A stretch of DNA of 64,000 nt from Dioscorea cayenensis subsp. rotundata (GCF_009730915.1 NC_052474.1:20433501-20497500), one strand, 5' to 3'. Shown: positions 11,621 through 24,266, numbered from the stretch's first letter. Made by a program: numbers and translations. The notes: generated by a model not told the origin, from the letters alone.

Positions 11621-12342
11621 TGGTAGTTTTCTTTCTTTCTGTCCATCTTTGCTTTTAGAGGGTTTGTTGGAAGTAAGCTTTATAACTTGCATGAAATAAT
11701 ATGATATTTTATTAATGTCTTTTTTATTGTCAGAGAAAAAACAAGAACAATATTAATATATTTCTTGTTTTATGATATATATATATATATATATATATAT
11801 TCATTCCTTTCCATTGATATTTGTTTCTGAGTTTTTTTAAAGGAAATCTTTATCGCAGTGATTTATATCTAATGTTTAGTAGTCTTTTATTGATAAACAC
11901 AAACAAAAATATAAACATGTAAATTAATAAATATACCTTTTGTATTCATAATCAGAAATGAGAGACATGTCTCCTGAGGAAGAGGATTTAATTTGCAGGC
12001 TTCACCGTCTTTTAGGAGACAGGTACATTTTATTACAATGAAAACAATAGTACATTTTTAGTGTTTTCTTTAAAACTTCAAACAAAAAATTATGCAATGC
12101 TCTGAAAAGAATATTATTAATGAGCATTTTGTTGATATTAATATTATTTATTTATTTATGGTGTATATCAGGTGGGAAATTATATCAGGAAGGCTTCCAA
12201 ACCGAACTTCCAAAGAAGTGAGAAGTATTGGAAGATGAAAGAGATTGAAAAATTTAAGACGAATAAAATTTACAAACCAATTTGCACCAGACTAGGTCCA
12301 TCTTTCAAGTTCTCAGAGGACAATAAAAAACAAAAGCTATGA
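11352..12342 (+). pseudogene. R3-MYB (CPC/TRY-like) small MYB protein, one-base frameshift in exon 3
   Basis: Exons are 11352-11370, 11956-12022 and 12172-12342, with GT/AG borders and consistent phases (1, then 2). The product begins MEDGVQEMRDMSPEEEDL and continues ICRLHRLLGDRWEIISGRLP, a single R3-type MYB repeat. It largely fits the DLx2Rx3Lx6Lx3R bHLH-interaction motif, with Ile where the second Leu is usual. As written, the frame stops at 12236-12238. Adding one base near 12216-12222 restores EKYWKMKEIEKF, including the third repeat Trp, and runs to a stop at 12340-12342, giving about 85 aa. That is the normal size for single-repeat MYB repressors of epidermal cell fate (trichome and root-hair patterning). 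It could be a real null allele or a sequencing indel. Confidence 0.7.
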
Positions 12343-13345
12343 TTATGTTTCAGCCCTTATGAACTACTTGCTTTGTTAGCCTGGTTATCTTTATGTATCA
12401 TTTATAATTAATTTTGGCATTTGGTTTCACATACTATATATTATCATTGTTGTTGAATGTATGATTGAGTTAAACATCAAGTTAATCCTGAAAATATTTG
12501 GATTTTTTCAAATATAGATAAACAATGAAATTAAACCCTGATCAACTTTTAAGTTTGAAAGGAAATGAGATATATTCTATGTAATTCTGTTAAAATTTTG
12601 GTCATTTGGATGAATTCTAAAAATATATGTTTCTCACAAATTTTCTATTGTAGTTTGCAAAAATAACTAATTAAAATGAAAGGAACCTATGAAAATAATA
12701 CAAAAGTATTTTAATGAGAGTTAATTAGAATTATAGCATTTTAATGTAATGAATTATGAGTCTCATTTGTAGCCTATATAATAGGCTAGATGTTTTGAGT
12801 TTTATAAAAGGTAAAAGTGAAGAGACTTTCTTTAATATTACTATATTACTCCATCCAATATTTATTTTTAAAAGTTTTTTATATTCCAAATTATTTGTTT
12901 ATATACCAAATTTAAGTGTTAATTTTTAAATTTAACTTTATTAATTTCTATATTAATGTATTGTGCATAATCTTAGTTGATGGAGAGAGAAATGAACAAA
13001 ATAAAAATAATAAGCTAAATATACCTAAGTTTTAGTTCTAACTACTTTTCTAATTTTGTTTGAAACGGTTAAAGTAAACAATTATTATAGAACATAGAGA
13101 GTATAATAATTGAGATAGTTGTGTGACTTGTGTCCATCCTTCCTTTCAACAAAACGGTTGTTTAGCTTTCCTCATCTAGTACCACCACATAATGGAGACT
13201 TGGCTCTAAAGAAAACTACTCCTTTGATCCTTTCACATAGGAAGACCTCTTCTACCTTACTAGTACTGAAACATTGAAGATCACCGGACATCAAATCCCC
13301 CAACAAAAGTTTATTACATCTGGACAGACCACCATATATATCTTG
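12343..13345. other. 3' flank of the MYB gene and spacer
   Basis: AT-rich sequence with no further exon recognised. The stretch 13130-13330 is less AT-rich but has no coding frame I can support. Confidence 0.4.
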
Positions 13346-13620
13346 CACTATAACAAATTTGTCAATAAAGGATATTCATAATAATGTTACTAAATAACAT
13401 ATTTTTGTCACTAAAAACATTTCGTGACGTTTTTTTGCCGTTACCACATGTCGTCGCCTAATCTCCGTCGCTAAAAGGTTAATGTGAATTTGCATGTTTG
13501 TCACACAATCATAAATTTTATATGACAAAATTGTGACATGTCACAAATTTGACAATTATCTGTGACATTTATTGTTGTCACAAAATATTATGATAATTTG
13601 TCATAAAATGTCATAAATTG

Positions 13621-14098
13621 TCACTAAATATGAAATAAAAATTTGGACATTTGTGACATTCTTCTTATCATCACATGATACGTGACGGACATTTTTGTCC
13701 CTTATTGTACTACAAAAGCGTTATAAAATGCTATAAATTATCACTAAATATGAAGTAAAAATTTTAAATTTTGTGACGTTATTCCAATGATCACATAATA
13801 AGTGACGAAAATGTTTGTCACGGATTGTACAACAAAAGCATCATAAAATGCTATAAATTGTCACTAAATATGAAGTTAAATTTTAAAATTTTGTGACATT
13901 ATTCCATTGATCACATAATATGTGACGAAAATGTTTGTCACGTATTATACTACAAAAGCGTCATAAAATGTTATACATTGTCACTAAATATGAAGTAAAA
14001 TTTTGAAATTTTGTGATATTTTTTTAATGATCACATAATAAGTAACACAAATGTTTGTCACATATTGTACAACAAAGCGTCATAAAAAGTATGATAGT
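13621..14098. repeat. Four-copy, exact 120-bp-period subterminal tandem array
   Basis: TCACTAAATATGAA(G/A)T begins at 13621, 13741, 13861 and 13981, a period of exactly 120 bp. Each unit contains TTTGTGAC…GATCACATAATA…GTGAC, then TTTGTC and a TACAAAAGCGTCATAAAAT segment. The copies differ by substitutions, with almost no indels. In CACTA elements such arrays hold the transposase-binding sites. Confidence 0.8.
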
Positions 14099-14879
14099 TA
14101 GTAATTGGATGTTATTTTAATGATGCTTACAATTTGTCGCTAATAAAAAATATTTTTGTCATTAAATACAATTTTTATTTGATCAAGAGTGACAAAAATA
14201 TAAATGTTACAAGAAAATAAATATTTTATGACATGTAGTTAATAAAAACTGTCACAAATTAATGTTATATAATGTCATAAAAAATTAACTATAATATCAT
14301 TCGTGATACTTTTATTATGTCACATATTAATTTTTTTGCGATGTCACAATCATCTTATGCTTGATAATTTTTTAATGTCACAAACTATTATGTTTTTGTG
14401 ACACATGTAGTTTTGAAAATGTCACAAATTAATATTTTATATTGTCATTTATTAAAAAAATTATTTTTTTATAAAATGTCAATATTAAATAATACTATGA
14501 TACAAATACATATTAGAGGTATTGTATTATTATAAGTAATTAGTCATATGTATCATAAGTAAATAAAATAAATATTTTTATTCAAAATAATAAAATCAAT
14601 AAGTAACATGGACTAACAAACTGAAATATCATCAAATGTCCTAATGACATTAAAAACTTAGAGATTTTAAAGATGGATATCAAATTAACTAGATAATTTC
14701 CCGTAGCCTCCATTTGAATTCTTAATTTAAATCTTGTGTTGATGGTACTTCTGTCGAATCAGAGCTTGTCTCATTATGACCTAAAATCAATTATTTTTAA
14801 CAAATGATAATACTAATTCATAACAAGGGTAAATTAAAAAAAGTTGAACTTTAAAGTAGATAAGGAAGTTTAATTATGC

Positions 14880-15560
14880 ATATACCTGAAAATTGAGGAA
14901 TGGGAACTTGGATTCCAGCAGCTAATAAAGCTTGAGTCATAGCTTGCATTTGATTTCGAATCACTTCACAATTTGACTTATATGTTGGAGTTCATCTTGT
15001 GTCTTTGTAAGAGTTTTTTTTAACTTAGCAAAGTTTACATTTGACACTTTTTCAATAGGCTTAGATCTATATTCAAGTCCTTTAATGTATCCTGAGGTAT
15101 TATCAAGTACTTCATTAACTATTGCATCAATGTTTTCAGGTTGTGATCCTTCTTCACCAAGTATTGCTAATTTATTCTCCATCATTTCCTAAAAGTTAAA
15201 AAGAAATATTAACTAACAAGCAATCTTTTTTAAAATAAATAAATTCTTCTTCTGAAAAATCTTACATAAGCTATTTGAGCCTCACATGTTAACCATCCTT
15301 TACTATCTAAATAGTGACCCGACTTAAAAAAATCCATCCTATTTGGTTCTTGATCATCCTTACGCTATATAGTTCCAAAATTAACAAACATTAATTATTA
15401 TATAGAATTAATCATTCAAATAAAAACTGACAGTTAAATAATGTACGAAAACAATAATAATTTACCAAAGCATAGCGACTTGCAACAAATGCCCTCGATC
15501 CTTAATTATGAGTAAAATTTATTGCTTGTCTAGCCCTTTGGTTGATTTCACACCTCTTTA
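14880..15560 (-). pseudogene. CACTA second-ORF (Transposase_24-type) remnant
   Basis: Minus-strand pieces read CEINQRARQAINF, then after an in-frame stop GSRAFVASRYAL (about 15480-15560). These are followed by DDQEPNRMDFFKSGH and WLTCEAQIAYV (about 15270-15360), then a 74-residue frame (14961-15185) ending in a Lys/Glu/Leu-rich probable coiled coil. The order matches the plant En/Spm-like Transposase_24 family. The segments are separated by apparent introns (GT/AG near 15370 and 15190) and interrupted by a stop, so it is probably dead. Confidence 0.55.
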
Positions 15561-15600
15561 TTTTCGAATGAATGAAAGAACAAATATAGTCATGATATAC

Positions 15601-17019
15601 ATTTATAACTATTCTATCTAATTAAAAAAATAAACAATTGAAATCAATAATAACCTTAATAACCTGAATACAGTACAAATCAACAAACTTACATGAGTAT
15701 TAGAATAGAGATTATTTGTTTTCATTATAATTGTCAACAAAATAGTGCACATAACAAGGATGCACAGTATGTTTTGCTTTGTTAAAACATGTTAGGTGCC
15801 CAATAAAGTTAAAATGAAGATGTTGTTATTATAAAATTCCTTAAAAATAATCAAGTGTTTTTGCTTTTTGCGTAAAGGTATATAAACCATATCAAAGAGG
15901 AAGAGAAGAAAAACAAAGTTTAAAGTTGTGGGATTGGCCATTCAAGACCCAGCTAATATATATTACATAATGCAAAAATTTTGAGATCATTAATAAGGCT
16001 ATAGAACAAGGGCAAGCTAGAATTATTTTTAAAAGAAAAATATAAACTAAAGATTTATAAATATCTACCTAAAAACACCAAACAAAAATTTTAATGCAAA
16101 AATCAAAAGAAAAATGGCAAACATTTCTATAACAATCAACCTGCTTTGACACACTCTTCCCCACGGAACCCTAACCTCATTTGGAAGCCTACCCTACTTG
16201 TGCCTATGTCAATAAAATGTATGAAAACTTGCATTATTTAGACATATGTCGAAAACAATTTTGGTAAATATTAAATTAACATAAACAATTTTTATTACTT
16301 GATGTTTAATCAACTATTAAATAAATATCAAAGATGAATTATATGAATATATAAAAATATATGCAATAAATTAAAATTACCTTAGAAATTCAACAAGTGC
16401 AAAATCTTCCGATGTGTATACACCCAATACTCTTAAATAACTAGTATGAATAATAGAGTTTTTCTTCTAGATTTGTTTTTATAGGAAAGAATCGATTTAT
16501 ATAATATAATATAATATAATGTATTTAAATAAATATAATTATCTATAGTCATTATCTATAATTCAATTTAAAAAAATTAAATTAAATGATTATCCCAATT
16601 TTGAAGCCGTTTATATTTAAGTATAGTCTAAGTAAACTAAAATTTATTTAATTATTTATTAAGTTATTGTAATAAATTTAACAATTTTTTAAAATAAAAA
16701 ATATATGCTGATTTAATTATGTTTATAATAACAAAAAAATATTTGTTTGGGACTGTTATATTTTATATTCATATTTTTTAATTAATTAATTAATTAATTT
16801 AGCTTAATTTTTTTTGTTTATTTGAAATTATGAGATGATGTGTGAATATGGAATCAAGGTTTTTTTTTAATATATATTTTTTCATCATTATCTCTTCATT
16901 CATATTATTTTTTTAATTTGATTTTTTTTTATTTTTTCCATTTCTTGAATATCTTAATTTATATCTATTATTTTATTTATTTTATTTTTATTTTTTGAGT
17001 ATCCGGATTATTATCGGGA

Positions 17020-17054
<35 letters not shown>

Positions 17055-17737
17055 TTTATTTTTATTTATTTATTTATTTATTTATTTTTTTATCCTCACT
17101 TTTTTAGTATATATTTATTTATTTACTATTTTTATTATAATAAATCTGATAAATCCGGATTTATTTACATTCCGATCTCTCTCCTTTTAATCCTAGCCAT
17201 CTTTGCATAACGATATATATTTTTATTTATCCGAATTAAAAATTGAGAGATTATATATTTTCCTTGAATATATTTTTAAATTATCCTTTTTGTTTTCTTT
17301 TTCTTAAATTTTTCAAATAAATTTTGAATATCCAAATATTATCACTATATATATTTTTTACTCCCTGATTTCCTTTCTTTTTTCCTCTTTTACTCTTATT
17401 TGGAACAAAAATAAAAATAAATGTAGAACATGAAAATCTCGCTCAAATTAATATATGTCTAGGGTGATACACGCGGTAAAAATTTGAATCAATTTTGAGA
17501 TTGAATTCTTGTGTACATAAAAAAATATATATTACAAAATCTTTAAAAATGTGTTGGGAATAAATAAAATTTATGTAATAGTCTGCGATGCTACCTCTGA
17601 TGGAGAAAATTCTTCCGATTGAAAACGTTCTCCCGGTGAAAGGTGATCACGATAAAATAATAAACGTAGGTTTTTCCATGCACCACAAGCAAACCTGAAT
17701 TAGAATTGTGCAGTGCACTTAGCAGCAGACCTGGTAC
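15601..17737. other. AT-rich spacer with (ATT)n/(TTTA)n microsatellites
   Basis: An (ATT)n tract lies at about 17021-17056, followed by (TTTA)n to about 17090. The open frame that covers them is low-complexity and not a gene. No element ends are recognised. Confidence 0.45.
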
Positions 17738-19265
17738 GTTATGAATATAATTTTAGGATAACAAAGGACAAAAATTATTTGGGATTTTTAATTACTCAAG
17801 ACCAATAATTTTTGGTTTTTGAAAATATATATAATAATAACTTAAATATAAAAATAGCCATAATTAGTTTTTCAAACAAAAGAAATTAAAAATATTTAGA
17901 TTTTGTAAATACAGTGAATTAGTCATAATTAGATAAACGGACATTATAATCCATTAGTAAATTAGTCAACGGACTTGTAATCCATTTGTATAATAGTAAC
18001 GGATTACACATCTCGCTTTTTAAATGGTAGCAACGGATTAAAAATTGGGTTTGTAAACATTACTAACGATCCGTATTCCGCTTGTAAAATAGTAACGGTC
18101 ATATATCGGTTTCTAAAATCTAGTAACGGATTACGATTCGTTTGTAAATTCACCAACGGATTGGGCATCCGCTTTCTGAAAACTTAGCAACGGAGTTTGT
18201 TTCTGCTGGTAAATTAGAAATGGCCATGATTTTTTTAAATAATTTTTATGAATATATATTAACTCCTTTTAGATATGATTAATGTTACATATTATTAACT
18301 TTTTTTTATGAATATAATTTTTAGGATAAAAAGGACAAAAATTATTTGGTAACTTTTTTAATTACTCAAGACCAATAATTTTCTTGAAAATATATATAAC
18401 AATAACTTAAATATAAAAATAGCCATAATTAGTTTTTCAAACAAAATTAAAATATTTAGATTTTGTAAATACAGAATTTTTCTAAAAAAAACAATTACAA
18501 ACGGACATTATAATCCATTAGTAAATTACCAACGGACTTGTAATCCATTTGTAAAATAGTAACGGATTACACATCGGTTTTTTAAATGGTAGCAACGGAT
18601 TGAATTAGGTTTTGTAAAATTACCAACGGATCCCGAATTCCGCTTTGTAAAATAGTAACGATCATATATATCGGTTTCTCATCTAGTAACGGATTACGCA
18701 TTCGGTTTGTAAATTACCAACGGATTGGGTATCCTGCTTTAAAACTTAGCAACGGAGTTTTGGTCTCCGTTGGTAAATTAGAAAGTGCACATGAACTTCC
18801 ATTTCTAAAGTTATATTTTATTAAATAAATTTTTGGTTTTAGATGATTATAATAAATTTATCCATATGTATAATATTCGTTTATGAATATACTATGGAGA
18901 TACGTATTTATAAGATTGGGATTTAATAAATATTAGATAAAGTAGGTTTAAATTTTTATTTATATTTTTTTGTAAAACAATTTTTGACTAAATTAATTGA
19001 AGTGGTTATTATTTTTGTTTAATTGTAATCATGAAAGAATAATAATTTTTAAATGATTTTTATGAATATATATTAACTCCTCCTAGATATGATTAATGTT
19101 ACAGATTATTAACTTTTTTTATTAGTAAATTTTTTAGGATAAAATGACAAACATTATTTGGGACTTTTTGAATTACTCCGCACTCAATAATTTCCTTTAA
19201 AGATATATATGGCAATAACTTAAATATAAAAAAATAGCCATAATAAGTTTTGATAATTACAAATC
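17738..19265. repeat. Left subterminal region of the CACTA element, repeated about three times
   Basis: A block beginning near AATTTTTAGGATAA, followed by 'attactcaagaccaataatt', 'taaatataaaaatagccata' and an ACGGA-rich array, occurs from about 17738 and again from about 18308. A third, partial copy without the ACGGA array runs from about 19065 to 19265. The ACGGA arrays contain alternating …AACGGATTAC… and …ATCCGTT/ATCGGTTT… motifs spaced about 30-45 bp apart. Confidence 0.7.
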
Positions 19266-19478
19266 TTTTTAACTCTAATCGGAAAGATTAATTTATATAT
19301 TATTACTAATAAAGTTTAAAAATAGATTTAATTGTTTGTTAATAAGTTTGTAATATATAAAATTATTATTAATATTATATATTTTTTTGATTGAATGATT
19401 TTTAAAATGTAAAAAATATAATAATAATAATAATAATAATTGTAATAATAATAATATTATTATTTAATTATTTATCAC

Positions 19479-19608
19479 AAACGGATCCATGGATCCGTTA
19501 GCAGATCAAACGGATCCATGGATCCGCTTTAGGGTCACAAACGGATCAAGGATCCGCTTGTTTCACTAGCGATCCGGATCTGCTAATCAAACGGATCCGG
19601 ATCCGTTA
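19479..19608. promoter_or_regulatory. Cluster of palindromic GGATCC-containing sites
   Basis: Five sites lie in 130 bp: ACGGATCCATGGATCCGT (a perfect 18-bp palindrome), ACGGATCCATGGATCCGC, ACGGATCAAGGATCCGC, GCGATCCGGATCTGC and ACGGATCCGGATCCGT (a perfect 16-bp palindrome). Each perfect site can bind a symmetric dimer or form a hairpin. They sit just upstream of a GC-richer segment (from 19610) that looks like a leader. Likely role: subterminal transposase-binding and/or promoter elements of the CACTA transposon. Confidence 0.55.
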
Positions 19609-19609
19609 A

Positions 19610-21300
19610 ACTTGTTTTTCCTTTCCTTGCTAGGGTTTCTTCTCTCCATCTCCGCATCCCCGAGCCCTAGCAATCGGAGAAACCCCTTCCCTTCTTCGCC
19701 TCCGATTTCTCCAAATCTCCCCGTGTTCTTTCTCCATCCATTGTGCACTCCGGGCCGCCATTGCCACACCGGTGATTGCCACACTCACTGAATTATAGAG
19801 GCCGGACCACCACCCGTTGTTCAGAGGCCAAGGAAGACGTAAAGCGTAAAAAGGCTTTTCCCCAAAGTCCGGACGAGGACCAGGCGGCTCACCATTGCTT
19901 CATGCACCTCGATCGGCGCCAAAGACCACCAACTTCCTTGCCCCTCACTCCAGCCTTCATTTGGTATGGATCTCCCATAGCTCTCTTTTCTCCATGTGAT
20001 TTTATACACATTCTCGGTTGAATTAGTTTAAATTTTCTCAAGTGTGTTCTCCGATTACTTGATTTCTCGTTGATTGTCTTCGTTTTAAATACTATGATCT
20101 CATGATCGGAGCCAAATCTCTATGAATTTGTTAAGATTGATTCGGGTTTGAAAACAACACTAGATACCTCATTTCTTGTGGATCTTACTGGTGATTGGAT
20201 TGATTGATAGACTTTTCTAATTAAATAGGCAACGATTGATTCTAGTTATAGAGGCAAGCGTGTACATCACCATCCGGTTGCTACTCACCCTGATATTTAT
20301 GAACACAAGCATCAAGAGTGCTAGTTGAAACAGATTTATAATCTTTCTTTTTCTATCCACACACAACATTAGTCCGACCGTTGAAGAACCAACTACATGA
20401 AGATGACCGTAAAAATACATTCCTATGTGATAATTTTAGATGTTTTGCAATTTTTATGCTCCTTGTTTGTTGATCAAGAATGGTGTTTCTTATTGAATAT
20501 AAAATGACTTTTTCCAAGTTGAACACATAGCTTTGGTTAATGATAGTGTAGCTACAATGCTCACATATTGATTTCACCAAGGAATTATTCCTTGAACTAT
20601 TAGCCTTGCAGAATGCTCACTAAGGCACAAGTTGTGATTACTTAATGGTGATACTGTATTAATTCAATTTGTTTCTAGCTAGCCATTATCAAATGCCCGA
20701 AATTTGAAAAATAATACCCTCGACATAAGATTTGTTATGCAGGCACTATGAAATCTTACAAATTTCTCAAATGCAGGCAGCCACACCAAGATTATAGCTT
20801 TAAAGACAAGTACTCAGATATCATACAGGAATTCTCATCCAACAGCACCTGTAATTGTCCCTTGGTAAAAGCTAGGTTTTCCTTTTAAGTGATTGAACTT
20901 TAACCATTATAGTCAGTGCATGAAAGAAATCTGATCTGGTGATGTTGGATGTGTTTCAGACAGGCTCGGTAGAAGAAAAAGTCAAGTTCGCGACTGAGAT
21001 CGTGATGAGACCCCGACCTCTCTCTCTACTTTGCTTGTTGGATCCCCTCGATTCTTTGTTGGAAAGTGTTTCTCGACGGTCATCTAAGCGCTGAACCTCG
21101 AGATTTTGCTTTCGCTTTCATCTTTGGTATTGTGTTTTTTTTTCTAAATCTGTTCTGATGTTTCTTGAGATCTAATGAGTTTGATAAATAGGTCGAGGAA
21201 GGGCTGGATTCGTTGTTGTTGTTGTTGGTGGTGTTTGTGGTGGGATTGAAGTTTGTGGTTGTCAAGTGCTTTCATGTCTTTGCGGTTGGTTTGGCAGGTT
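19610..21300 (+). other. Leader/captured-sequence region of the CACTA element
   Basis: The stretch 19610-19970 is GC-rich and begins with a 'gctagggtttcttctc' leader-like sequence; short frames run in several registers without a recognisable domain. At about 20960-21090 another GC-richer stretch (TGSVEEKVKFATEIVMRPRP, then LSLLCLLDPL) begins after a TTTCAG that could be an acceptor. This could be an exon of the element's own gene or a captured host-gene fragment. I cannot assign a product. Confidence 0.3.
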
Positions 21301-23333
21301 GTTAAGATCATTAAGCTTGTTGGTTTTTTTCTGTGAATGTATAGAGATGTTTTTTTGTCTTGTTGTTTTGAGGGTGGGATGATTGATCGGAAAGGATGAG
21401 AGGTTTTGTAAATTTGATTGCTTTTCGTGATGAAGTTTGTGTTTTTAATGTGTTCTCGCTTTGTTAGAGCTTGAAAAATTTTTTTCTTTTTTTCTTTTTG
21501 ATTTAGATCTATTAGGTTGATAAAGGATGCTTGTTTGATGATAATATTTGGAGTTTTTGGTTTCAAAGGTTCTTCTTTTAGTTTGTTTTTGGATTTGACT
21601 TCTTTTTGGGAATCCAGCATAATTCCAAAGATGACCATTAATTTGGATGAAATGCTTTTCTTCTTTCTCGATATTATTTTTAAATGCGCACGCCAAACTC
21701 TACAAACAAAGCAGTTACAAGATTGTAAACTCGGGTCGACCCATCGATGCATTTCGAGAGGATTTTTTTCCGAAAAAGTACAAGGATTTTATGAAAAGGT
21801 GATTTATCTGTCACCATGTTCCTTATGTTGTGAGTTAATTCACTATAAATAGTTTGTATTTTTTATTTTTATATAGGGCCCTCATGATCTCAGTCCACCA
21901 TGCATTTTTTTATCTATCTTTCTAGAGCTTTTTATTCTTCTTTTTCACTCACTTCCATGTGCATTCCCACCCTTTTCCCTCGTGCCCAGATTCTCTCACC
22001 CATCTGCCACTCATCCCTTTCTCGCTTTTTATAATAATTATTTTGTTTAATAACTCTGATTTGATAGTAATTTATAAAAAAATTGCATCCATACAATCCA
22101 TGTCTTGGTGCACTTGGACTATTAGGAATCAAATATAACTCTTTACAACACACTTTGATTAGTGACTTTAATTAATTGGGAAGAACAAATTAATAATTAA
22201 GGGATTAGCCAGAAGACCGTGGTTATTTAGCCAAATACATGGGGGTGGATTCATAGACCATGGTTATTTAGTGATAATGTCTTTCAACCTTAAAAGTTAT
22301 AGATACCGAAAAATAAAATTGGCCAAAAAAAATACTTTATCCCTTATTTTTCGGAGAGTCTAGAGATCATTTGCATGTGATTGTGTCTGAAGATCATCGT
22401 TGTTTGGCTTTTTGATATTCTTGAGCTTGGCAAAAGATTTCTGGAATGGTCTATTTTTATATCATATAGATTTTAAAGAATATTTTATTTTTTTAAATAA
22501 ATGTATATTTTATGTATCATGCATCTTTCTCTTGGCCGCTGAGCATTCTCCGAGGAACTGCACAAGAGGATGATAAACTATTATATTTTTATCACAAAAA
22601 GATTGTGGCATATAATCTTATGGACAAAACAATATTTGGAGATTTTCTTGAATGGGGAGGGAGTATTAGGAGAACAATTATATTGTTTTCCTGGCAAATT
22701 CTATTGTAGACCCACTTTGACTTTTCCTAGGAATTAATTATATAATAGCTATTTTCTTTGATGTCTAAGTTTATGTATATTACTCATGTATTCTCGTTAA
22801 GAGCTTCAGAAGAAAAATATAAGTTGTTATTTCAACTATAATAAAGAACTTTAATTATTTATCATTTGAGTTTGTTTGCATTTAATTCTATGTATTTTTT
22901 TCCGATTTAAATATTCAAATTTTCAAAAGTAAATAATTGTCATTATAATAACCTTCATAAAAACTATATTGTTTCTACATTTTTGCTTTTATTTGATTGG
23001 GCTGAAAGTTTATGAATTTTACTTTAAAATTTAAATCTTTTTTGAAGTATTTATTTTTCCTTTTGCATTGTTTTGCAGCACTTCGCTCAGGTGAATTCTC
23101 TTTGTTGCAACTTGACGTGTTTCACCCATCTTATTCAGAGTATTAGCAATTTCTTGTTTTTAATCAAGTGAAACACTTTGCAAATGTAAGTAGTATGTAT
23201 TTTTTATTTTTATGAATTTACAAGAAATTGATTTTTACGTACTTTGATAGGGTTACATGTATATGATATTTCATACCACTAGATATACAACAATGTTTAT
23301 TGATTACATTCTTTTATAACAGTATTTATTAAA

Positions 23334-24266
23334 ATGAATTCAGAAAGGAATTGGATGTACGCTAGGCTTAAAGATGGTTTTCTAAACCCTGATTTTTTAC
23401 GAGGTATCAATGGCTTCATTGAGTTTGCAAGAATGCACCCAGAATGTATGGATGGAATTAAAATCAAATGTCCATGCAATCATCGTAAATGTCAAAATCG
23501 TGCATTTTGGGATGAAAATACTGTTAGGTATCATCTAATGAAGTATGGATTTGTAAGCTACTATTACCAATGGATTCACCATGGAGAACCTAGTGAGCCA
23601 TATATCGACATTCATGGTGAACAGGGTGTAACCCCTAAGGCTACAAGTGCTGGACCATCATCATATAATATGTATGAACAAATGGTCATAGATGCTGCAG
23701 GGCTTGATTTCTCACCTACTTATATGGATGAGCCTCCAAATGCGGCAGCTAAAAAATTGTTTGATATGTTAAGAGCCGCCAACCAAGAGCTATGGCCAGG
23801 ATGTGAAAATCACTCACAACTATCAGCAGTTGCAAGAATGTTAAATATGAAGGCAGAACATCATTTATCTGAAAGATGTTTCAATGACTTTTGTCAATTT
23901 TTGAAAGAAATATTACCGTCCGATAATGCAATACCAAGTAACTTTTACAACACAAAGAAATTAGTTCAAGGCTTGGGTCTACCAGTTGAGAAGATTCATT
24001 GTTGTCTTAATGGATGCATGATATACTGGGGAGGAGATACTGAACTAATGACTTGCAAAATTTGTGGACATCCTAGATATAAGCGTCGACAAGGTAGCTC
24101 ATTTAAAAAGAAGAAAGATATTCCATACAAGAAAATGTATTACTTTCCTTTAACAACAAGGCTACAAAGATTATATGCATCAAATGCAACAGCAAAAGAA
24201 ATGAGATGGCATGCGGAGCATGACCTTGAAGAAGGGGTGATGCGCCATTGTTCGACAGAATCATGA
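23334..24266 (+). pseudogene. TNP2-like CACTA transposase, N-terminal part
   Basis: A 310-residue frame starts MNSERNWMYARLKDGFL. It contains the transposase-associated N-terminal region (FIEFAR…CPCNHRKCQN, a Cys/His set near residues 45-55, then RYHLMKYGFVSYYYQW). The beginning of the Transposase_21 catalytic domain follows (AKKLFDMLRAANQELWPGCE, SQLSAVARMLNMKAE, then CxxC-type CKICGHPRYK and a YFPLTTRLQRLYAS segment). The real family is much longer; here the frame stops at 24264 and no continuation with the catalytic Asp/Glu region is found downstream. It is therefore truncated and non-autonomous. Confidence 0.8.

Larger units (their letters stand above)
13346..15600 (-). mobile_element. 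CACTA (En/Spm) element fragment, minus orientation
   Basis: The left boundary is CACTATAACAAATTTGTC (13346 onward), a CACTA-type terminus, followed by subterminal repeats rich in TTTGTGAC/GTCAC motifs in both orientations. Minus-strand remnants of the second CACTA ORF follow at 14.9-15.56 kb. I could not find the opposite TIR, which would read …GACAAATTTGTTATAGTG, so the element is probably truncated on the right. The outer limit given is only the last recognisable coding piece. Confidence 0.6.

Noticed and set aside
13621..14098. Possible CRISPR-like array (four regular repeats)
   Set aside because: Whole 120-bp units repeat with no short repeat/unique spacer pattern; plant CACTA subterminal array explains it.
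16995..17210. Ile/Phe/Tyr-rich 'protein'
   Set aside because: Translation of (ATT)n and (TTTA)n microsatellites.
21144..21752. 202-residue minus-strand open frame inside the CACTA element
   Set aside because: Lys/Ser/Gln-rich, low complexity, no recognisable domain; likely chance within AT-rich DNA.
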